A stretch of 64,000 bases of DNA. Origin: CALMEC01 sp031376485 (GTDB taxonomy: Bacteria; Actinomycetota; Thermoleophilia; Miltoncostaeales; Miltoncostaeaceae). A program made the position numbers and the translations under genes. The notes beneath the pieces are model-generated. The model saw only the letters and a list, made by a program, of their open reading frames with translations, was not told the DNA's origin and made no database searches. Positions within the stretch are counted from its first letter, which is position 1. The number at the start of each line of letters is the position of its first letter. The stretch is from NCBI GenBank assembly GCA_031376485.1, contig JANMDV010000057.1, positions 19,259 through 83,258 on the forward strand, read 5' to 3'. Positions 59,356-64,000 of the stretch are shown piece after piece.

Positions 59356-60812
59356 GGGCGACGCGCCTGCCCGCCGGAGTGACCGTCGGGGCGATCGTCC
59401 TGGCCGGTCTCGCAGCGCGCCTCGCCGCCTACACCGGCCAGTCATTTTCATGGGCTTCGGACGAATCCCGGTTCATCGGCGTCGTCCAGAACCTTTCGAA
59501 CGGATACTTCCCGTCCGGCGACGCGGAGTGGTTCGGCAGCCGCATCGGCCTGCTCTGGCCGGTCGCGGGGCTCTTCCGACTGTTCGACGGCAGCGACGCC
59601 GTGGTGGCGATCTGGCCGCTTGCCGTGTCGCTGACCGGCATCGTGGCGGCGTACCTGTTGGGTCGGGATCTGGCCGGCAGGCGCGTGGGATACGTCGCAG
59701 CCGCAATCGTCGCGGTGGCGCCACTCGAGGCGCTCGTCGGCACCCGGCTGCGACCGGATGCAATCGCACCGGCGGTGCTGGCGTTCGCCATCTGGTGCGC
59801 GCTGCGCGCGGGTCGGTCCGCAGGGAGAGCCGCGCGGTGGGCGTTCGCCGCCGGACTGCTCTTGGGGGTCGCCTGGTCTGTGCGCGAGAACGCGCTCATC
59901 CTGATCCCGGTACTCGCGCTGGCAGGCTGGGGGGCAGGCCGCCGCGGGCTTGTCGCAGCGGCGGCCGGCGCCGCCGTCATGCCTGCGGCCTCGGCGCTCG
60001 CGTTCGCGGTCGGGGCCGGCGAGCCGTTGCGACCGCTCATCGGCGCGGGCACCGAGGGCGAGTTCCGCGATCCGATCGAGGCGTTCTCGTGGTCCGACAC
60101 GTATGCGGCGGCCATCGGGCGGGATACGTTCGATCCGGGCAGCCCGTTCTTTCTGCTAACGATGGCACTCGTCGGTGCCATCGGCTTCCACTTGTACGCG
60201 CGCGATCGGCGCGTGCTGCTGCCCGGGGTCTGGCTCGCATGGACCGCCCTCTACCTCGAGTTCGGCACGTTGTTCAACCTCGCCAAGCCAATTCGGTACC
60301 TGACGCTCTGCACGATCCCCTGCGCGCTGGTGATCGCCTTGGCGATCGACGGGCGGTTCGCGGCGCTCGCCCCGGTCGGGGTTGCGATCGCGACGATTTG
60401 CGCGCTGTGGTACCTGCCCGGACGCGTGCTGCGACCGGACGACTCGACCCTCGTCGCACGCGTGGCCGACCGGCTGCGCGGGCTCCCCGAGGGCCCCGTG
60501 CTCGCAGAGAGCTACACGTGGTACGCAAAGCTCACCACGTACACCGCGCGACACCGGCTGACGATCCCCACGGTCCAGGATCCCGAATTTCTGTCCCCGG
60601 CTCAGGCGCGACGCACGCGCCTGCTCCTGCCCCTGCCCGATCCCGCCGATGCGACGAGCGGGTATCTGGTGACCGGCCCGGTCCACCGCCGATCGGGATG
60701 GCCCTCCAACTGGAGCCAGGCCCAAGCGCGGATCGCCACGGCGTTGACCCCCGATCAGCTCGCTGTCGTCGCCACGGTCGGACCTGCCAAGATATGGCGG
60801 TGGCAGCGATGA
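59352..60812 (+). CDS. GT-C-type membrane glycosyltransferase (PMT/ArnT-like)
   Basis: The 486-residue protein has about ten TM helices. A first external loop contains an acidic pair (WASDESRFIGVVQN), as in GT-C enzymes that use polyprenyl-phosphate sugars. LRPDAIAPAVLAFAIWCALR and SVRENALILIPVLAL resemble DUF-type ArnT homologues. It could modify the polymer or a surface protein. ATGA overlaps on both sides. Confidence 0.8.
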   Translation: MRATRLPAGVTVGAIVLAGLAARLAAYTGQSFSWASDESRFIGVVQNLSNGYFPSGDAEWFGSRIGLLWPVAGLFRLFDGSDAVVAIWPLAVSLTGIVAAYLLGRDLAGRRVGYVAAAIVAVAPLEALVGTRLRPDAIAPAVLAFAIWCALRAGRSAGRAARWAFAAGLLLGVAWSVRENALILIPVLALAGWGAGRRGLVAAAAGAAVMPAASALAFAVGAGEPLRPLIGAGTEGEFRDPIEAFSWSDTYAAAIGRDTFDPGSPFFLLTMALVGAIGFHLYARDRRVLLPGVWLAWTALYLEFGTLFNLAKPIRYLTLCTIPCALVIALAIDGRFAALAPVGVAIATICALWYLPGRVLRPDDSTLVARVADRLRGLPEGPVLAESYTWYAKLTTYTARHRLTIPTVQDPEFLSPAQARRTRLLLPLPDPADATSGYLVTGPVHRRSGWPSNWSQAQARIATALTPDQLAVVATVGPAKIWRWQR

Positions 60813-61498
60813 TCGGGATCGTGATCCCCGCACATAACGAAGAGCGCACCGTCGGGGCGGTGGTCTCTGCGATTCGCGCCACGCTCCCCGACGCGCATGT
60901 CGTCGTGGTCGACGACCGGTCCCGCGACGCGACGGCGGCGGTCGCACGGCAAGCCGGGGCGGACGTGGTGTGTACCCATGCGGGGCGAGGCGGGTACGCC
61001 GAGGCGCTGCGACGTGGATACCAGGCGGTACTGGCCGCAGGCGCCGACGGGATCGCACAGGTCGATGCGGACGGACAACACCTCGCCGGCGACCTGCGGG
61101 TCTTGCTGGACGGGTTGGAACACTTCGACGTCGTGGTCGGCAGCAGGTTCCTCGGACCGGGCTACCGCATGCCGATCCCACGCCGGCTCGCCATCACGTC
61201 GTGCCGCTGGATGGCCCGGCACATCGGGCGACTGCCGTTGACAGACCCCACGTCGGGGTTCCGTGCCATGCGCGCGACCGTCGCCCGCGACGTCGCGACC
61301 CACGGCTTCCCGGACAACCTGACCGAGGTCAGCTACCTGATCCGGTTGCACCGATCCGGTCGCTCTATCGGCGAGATCCCGGTGACGATGCGCCCGCCGC
61401 CCGACGGGTCCATGCACGACGGGTTCGCAGGCGTTCGCAACTTCCTGCGGATCGTGCGCGTCACCGCCGGCCTGGCCCTGGATCGCCGGTACAGGTAG
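60809..61498 (+). CDS. Family 2 glycosyltransferase (no C-terminal TM)
   Basis: The 229-residue protein begins IGIVIPAHNEERTVGAVVSA, with VVVVDDRSRDATAAV and IAQVDADGQHLAGDLRVLL. These are the nucleotide and metal motifs of DPM1-like GT2 enzymes. Unlike the GT2 at 28591 it ends without TM helices. ATG 60809 overlaps the previous stop and is preferred to ATG 60794. Confidence 0.88.
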   Translation: MIGIVIPAHNEERTVGAVVSAIRATLPDAHVVVVDDRSRDATAAVARQAGADVVCTHAGRGGYAEALRRGYQAVLAAGADGIAQVDADGQHLAGDLRVLLDGLEHFDVVVGSRFLGPGYRMPIPRRLAITSCRWMARHIGRLPLTDPTSGFRAMRATVARDVATHGFPDNLTEVSYLIRLHRSGRSIGEIPVTMRPPPDGSMHDGFAGVRNFLRIVRVTAGLALDRRYR

Positions 61499-61508
61499 GG
61501 TTGGCGGC

Positions 61509-62474
61509 ATGGCAACGTGTGTCGTCACCGGGGGGGCGGGCTTCCTCGGCTCGCATCTGTGCGAACGACTCCTCGCCGAAGGCAACGGTGTCGTCTGCAT
61601 CGACAACCTCGACACCGGTTCGCTCGAGAACATCGAGCACATCCGCGATCCCCGGTTCACGTTCATCCTGCACGACATGGTGGATCACATCGAGATCCCG
61701 GGACCCGTCCATGAGATCTACCACCTGGCGTCACCGGCCAGCCCCATCGACTACCTGCGCCTGCCGCTGCACACGCTCAAGGTCGGGTCATACGGAACGC
61801 ACAACGCGCTCGGACTCGCCAAGCGACACCGCGCCCGGTTTCTGTTGTCCTCGACGAGCGAGGTCTACGGCGACCCGCAGGTGCATCCACAACCCGAGAC
61901 CTACTGGGGCCACGTCAACCCGATCGGGCCGCGCGGCGTTTACGACGAGGCCAAGCGGTACGCCGAGGCGCTGACCATGGCCTACAACCGTCAGCAGGGC
62001 GTCGACACCAAGATCGTCCGCATCTTCAACACGTACGGCCCGCGTATGCGCCCCCACGACGGTCGCGCAATCCCGACGTTCCTGCGCCAGGCCATGGCCA
62101 ACAAGCCGATCACCATCTTCGGCGAGGGCTCGCAGACGCGCTCGTTCTGCTTCGTCACGGACCTGATCGAGGGCCTGACCCGCCTGATCCGGAGTGACTA
62201 CCACGAGCCCGTCAACATCGGCAACCCGGGCGAGTACACGATCCTGCAGCTTGCGGAAGCCATTGTCCGCCTGACGGGCAGCCGGTCGGAGCTGGTCTAC
62301 GAGGCCTTGCCGCAGGACGACCCGATGATCCGCCAGCCGGACATCACGCTCGCACGGGCGCTCCTGGGGTGGGAGGCGACGATCGAGCTGGACGAGGGAC
62401 TGCAGATCACAATCGACGCGCTGACCACTGATATGACCGTGCCGAAGGGGAGTACGAGCGGTCTGCGCGAGTGA
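61509..62474 (+). CDS. UDP-glucuronate decarboxylase-like NAD-dependent epimerase/dehydratase
   Basis: This 321-residue extended-SDR enzyme has GGAGFLGSHLCERLL, FLLSSTSEVYGDPQVHPQPE, YDEAKRYAE (the YxxxK catalytic pair) and the UXS-like RIFNTYGPRMRPHDGRAIPT. It should make UDP-xylose from UDP-glucuronate, or a related sugar nucleotide, for the locus. It starts 10 bases after the GT2 gene. Confidence 0.9.
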   Translation: MATCVVTGGAGFLGSHLCERLLAEGNGVVCIDNLDTGSLENIEHIRDPRFTFILHDMVDHIEIPGPVHEIYHLASPASPIDYLRLPLHTLKVGSYGTHNALGLAKRHRARFLLSSTSEVYGDPQVHPQPETYWGHVNPIGPRGVYDEAKRYAEALTMAYNRQQGVDTKIVRIFNTYGPRMRPHDGRAIPTFLRQAMANKPITIFGEGSQTRSFCFVTDLIEGLTRLIRSDYHEPVNIGNPGEYTILQLAEAIVRLTGSRSELVYEALPQDDPMIRQPDITLARALLGWEATIELDEGLQITIDALTTDMTVPKGSTSGLRE

Positions 62475-62475
62475 C

Positions 62476-63420
62476 GTGACTTCGCCGGAGGACGGGCCGG
62501 TCGTTCGGGCCACGGGCCTGACGAAACGATACGGCCAGGTCGCGGCCGTCGACGCAATCGCGTTCAGCATCCGGCGACAGGAGTGCTTCGGATTCCTCGG
62601 CCCCAACGGCGCCGGCAAGACGACGACGATGCGCATGCTGTCGTGCCTGGCGCGACGCGACGCCGGCCTGCTCGAGGTGCTCGGACTGGACCCGGCCGAC
62701 CACGCCCGCGCGGTCAAACGCCGCATCGGCGTCGTCGCGCAGGAGATCAACCTGGATCTGGAGCTGACCGTTCGCGAGAACCTGCGCGTGTACGCCCGGT
62801 ACTTCGACATCCCGCGTCGTGAGGCCGCGCGCCGCGCTGATGAGCTCCTGGCCTTCGTAGAGCTCACCGACCGCGCTGACGACCCCGTGGAGCGTCTTTC
62901 CGGTGGGATGAAGCGCCGTATCCAGATCGCGCGTGCGCTGATCAACGAACCCGAGCTGGTGCTCCTGGACGAGCCGACCACGGGACTCGACCCGCAGGCT
63001 CGGCACCTGGTGTGGGAACGGCTGCGGGCGCTCAAGGAGCAGGGCGTCACGCTGGTGCTGACAACGCACTACATGGACGAGGCCGAACAGCTGTGTGACC
63101 GACTCGTCGTGATGGACCGGGGACGCATCGCCCGCGAGGGCGCACCGGCCGAGCTGATTGCCGCCGAGGTCGGACGCGAGGCCCTCGAGCTGCGCGTCGC
63201 GACGTCCGACGTCGCCGAACTCCTGGGGCGCCTGGGCGCCGCCGTCGACGGACACCAGATCCGCGGCGACGTCCTGAACCTCTACTCAGACGATGCAGAG
63301 GAGCTGTTCGTGCGGGCCCGCGCGACCGGCGTCCCACTGGAGCTTCAGATGGTCCGCCGCGCCACGCTCGAAGACGTGTTCCTGGCGGTCACCGGACACC
63401 GACTGAACGAATCAGGCTGA
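62476..63420 (+). CDS. ABC-transporter ATPase (DrrA/NodI type)
   Basis: The 314-residue protein has Walker A GPNGAGKTTT, a Q-loop, signature LSGGMKRR, Walker B LVLLDEPTTGLDP and the C-terminal extension (VFLAVTG) of drug or polysaccharide exporters such as DrrA and NodI. A permease gene normally follows, but here it is replaced by a decayed chemoreceptor remnant. The GTG start lies 1 base after the previous stop. Confidence 0.9.
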   Translation: MTSPEDGPVVRATGLTKRYGQVAAVDAIAFSIRRQECFGFLGPNGAGKTTTMRMLSCLARRDAGLLEVLGLDPADHARAVKRRIGVVAQEINLDLELTVRENLRVYARYFDIPRREAARRADELLAFVELTDRADDPVERLSGGMKRRIQIARALINEPELVLLDEPTTGLDPQARHLVWERLRALKEQGVTLVLTTHYMDEAEQLCDRLVVMDRGRIAREGAPAELIAAEVGREALELRVATSDVAELLGRLGAAVDGHQIRGDVLNLYSDDAEELFVRARATGVPLELQMVRRATLEDVFLAVTGHRLNESG

Positions 63421-63439
63421 CGGCGTCGTCGGCAGCGCC

Positions 63440-63725
63440 TTCGGCAGCATTGTCAGTCCGCCGCGCCTCCCGTGCCACCGACCACGAACCCTGGCCTGCT
63501 CGCCGACCTGGCGGCTTCGTGGTGGCGTTGAATGCGAGCATGTTGGACTGATCCGGCTGGTCGTTAACCGAACGGGCGACGGACTCGATGGCCCTGGATG
63601 CGCTCCGAGAGCGGCGTGATGTCCTGTGCGATCTGGACGACGCGGGAATCGATCACGGTCATGCCCGACACGATCTCGACGGCGGTGCCCCGGGACACCG
63701 ACGGGCACAACGAAACATCACGAAG
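63440..63725 (-). pseudogene. Remnant of a methyl-accepting chemotaxis protein
   Basis: Read on the minus strand, two frames together give AVEIVSGMTVIDSRVVQIAQ, DITPLSERIQ, then (shifted) AIESVARSVNDQ, PDQSNMLAFNA, and (shifted) HEAARSASRPGFVVGGT. This is the order of the conserved MCP signalling hairpin, whose tip usually reads DQTNLLALNAAIEAARAGE. Frameshifts and a stop break it. It fills the 343-base gap between the ABC gene and tatC. Confidence 0.6.
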
Positions 63726-63763
63726 GCCGGTGGCGCGGGGTCCCCGCCACCCGGCGCCTGGCG

Positions 63764-64000
63764 TTACCCGGGCGACGGATCATCGTCGGTGTCATCGGCC
63801 CACAGATCACGTTTCCACGGGGCCGGTTGCCCGAACATCGTGGCCAGCCAGATGCCCAGCACGTACAGCCCGAGCTGGGGGATCATCAGCAGCATCATGC
63901 TGAGCGGATCGCCGCCGGGCATGATCGCGGCCACGGCTGCGATGGCGACGATGGCGATGCGCCACTGTTTCCGATACTGGGTTGCGGTCACCACGCCCAG
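63764..64000 (-). CDS. tatC: Sec-independent protein translocase TatC (3' part)
   Basis: The last 78 codons of a TatC-like protein run in from the window edge. GVVTATQYRKQWRIAIVAIA, AAIMPGGDPLSMMLLMIPQ and LGLYVLGIWLATMFG match the final two TM helices of TatC (AAxxxPxxDPxSxxxLxxPxxxLY). The 5' part lies outside. It ends with a short acidic tail (WADDTDDDPSPG). Confidence 0.85.
   Translation of the reverse strand: MGVVTATQYRKQWRIAIVAIAAVAAIMPGGDPLSMMLLMIPQLGLYVLGIWLATMFGQPAPWKRDLWADDTDDDPSPG

Noticed and set aside
59231..60808. Upstream part of the 755-codon frame ending at 61498
   Set aside because: Shadow of the GT-C gene; the GT2 gene begins at ATG 60809 with its family N-terminus.
63598..63903. 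Plus-strand open frame over the chemoreceptor remnant and tatC
   Set aside because: The minus strand holds recognisable MCP and TatC sequence; the plus frame has no family features.

Overview
The window is GC-rich (roughly 70% by eye) with GTG, TTG and possibly CTG starts, many 4-base ATGA/GTGA gene junctions, short or absent leaders, F420/LLM-type oxidoreductases and a SARP-type (BTAD) regulator. This points to an actinobacterium. A deep lineage such as Thermoleophilia/Solirubrobacterales is a plausible but unproven placement. I see no rRNA, tRNA, CRISPR array, transposase or phage gene. The only mobile-looking sequences are short non-coding repeats.

Layout. 0-2.6 kb (minus): start of a dodecin gene, then a SnoaL-like / class III CoA-transferase / nitrilase-family operon. 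Its upstream region carries 11-bp-spaced direct repeats that look like SARP operators. 2.9-6.6 kb (plus): a large BTAD+AAA regulator overlapping an SRPBCC gene. 6.6-12.4 kb (minus): a tightly overlapped operon of two MFS transporters, an LLM oxidoreductase, a cellulase-like exported protein and rlmN. 13.3-15.3 kb (plus): thioredoxin reductase, thioredoxin, an FmdB-type zinc ribbon and a CsoR-family repressor with the two Cys but not the His of copper CsoR, behind a CsoR-type operator. 15.3-23.4 kb: HAD hydrolase, bifunctional penicillin-binding protein, membrane proteins, EEP-family phosphodiesterase, threonine aldolase. 23.5-28.6 kb (minus): membrane proteins, an orphan OpuAC-like binding protein and a GerMN/PG-binding/L,D-transpeptidase. 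28.6-36.1 kb: GT2, moeA, TetR, an M28-like membrane protein without its zinc ligands, a GT20 trehalose-phosphate-synthase-like enzyme, moaC and mog. 36.2-40.7 kb: lipoprotein, a second LLM oxidoreductase, an exported protein and a second cellulase-like protein. 40.8-62.5 kb: a large surface-polysaccharide locus. 62.5-64 kb: an ABC ATPase, a decayed chemoreceptor fragment and the 3' end of tatC.

The polysaccharide locus holds two Wzy/ligase-type polymerases, a MurJ/Wzx-type flippase, a Wzz-like protein, a priming sugar-phosphate transferase, four GT4, one GT2 and one GT-C-like glycosyltransferase, a UDP-glucuronate decarboxylase-like enzyme, an ATP-grasp enzyme and an FlgD-like Ig-domain protein. 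It also has two adjacent PQQ-like beta-propeller proteins, one a predicted lipoprotein and one signal-anchored, overlapping wzz and the flippase gene. A GGDEF+HD-GYP sensor gene interrupts it. Gene overlaps suggest that 47.5-61.5 kb is mostly co-transcribed as a Wzx/Wzy-type export pathway.

The most unusual observations are a family of about 110-180 bp dispersed repeats with partly inverted ends (four copies, always at gene borders), the SARP-like direct repeats, the CstR-like thioredoxin operon, an 82-bp tandem duplication upstream of the GT20 gene, many -10 boxes 6-9 nt before start codons (leaderless transcripts), and two proteins whose family active-site residues have been replaced.
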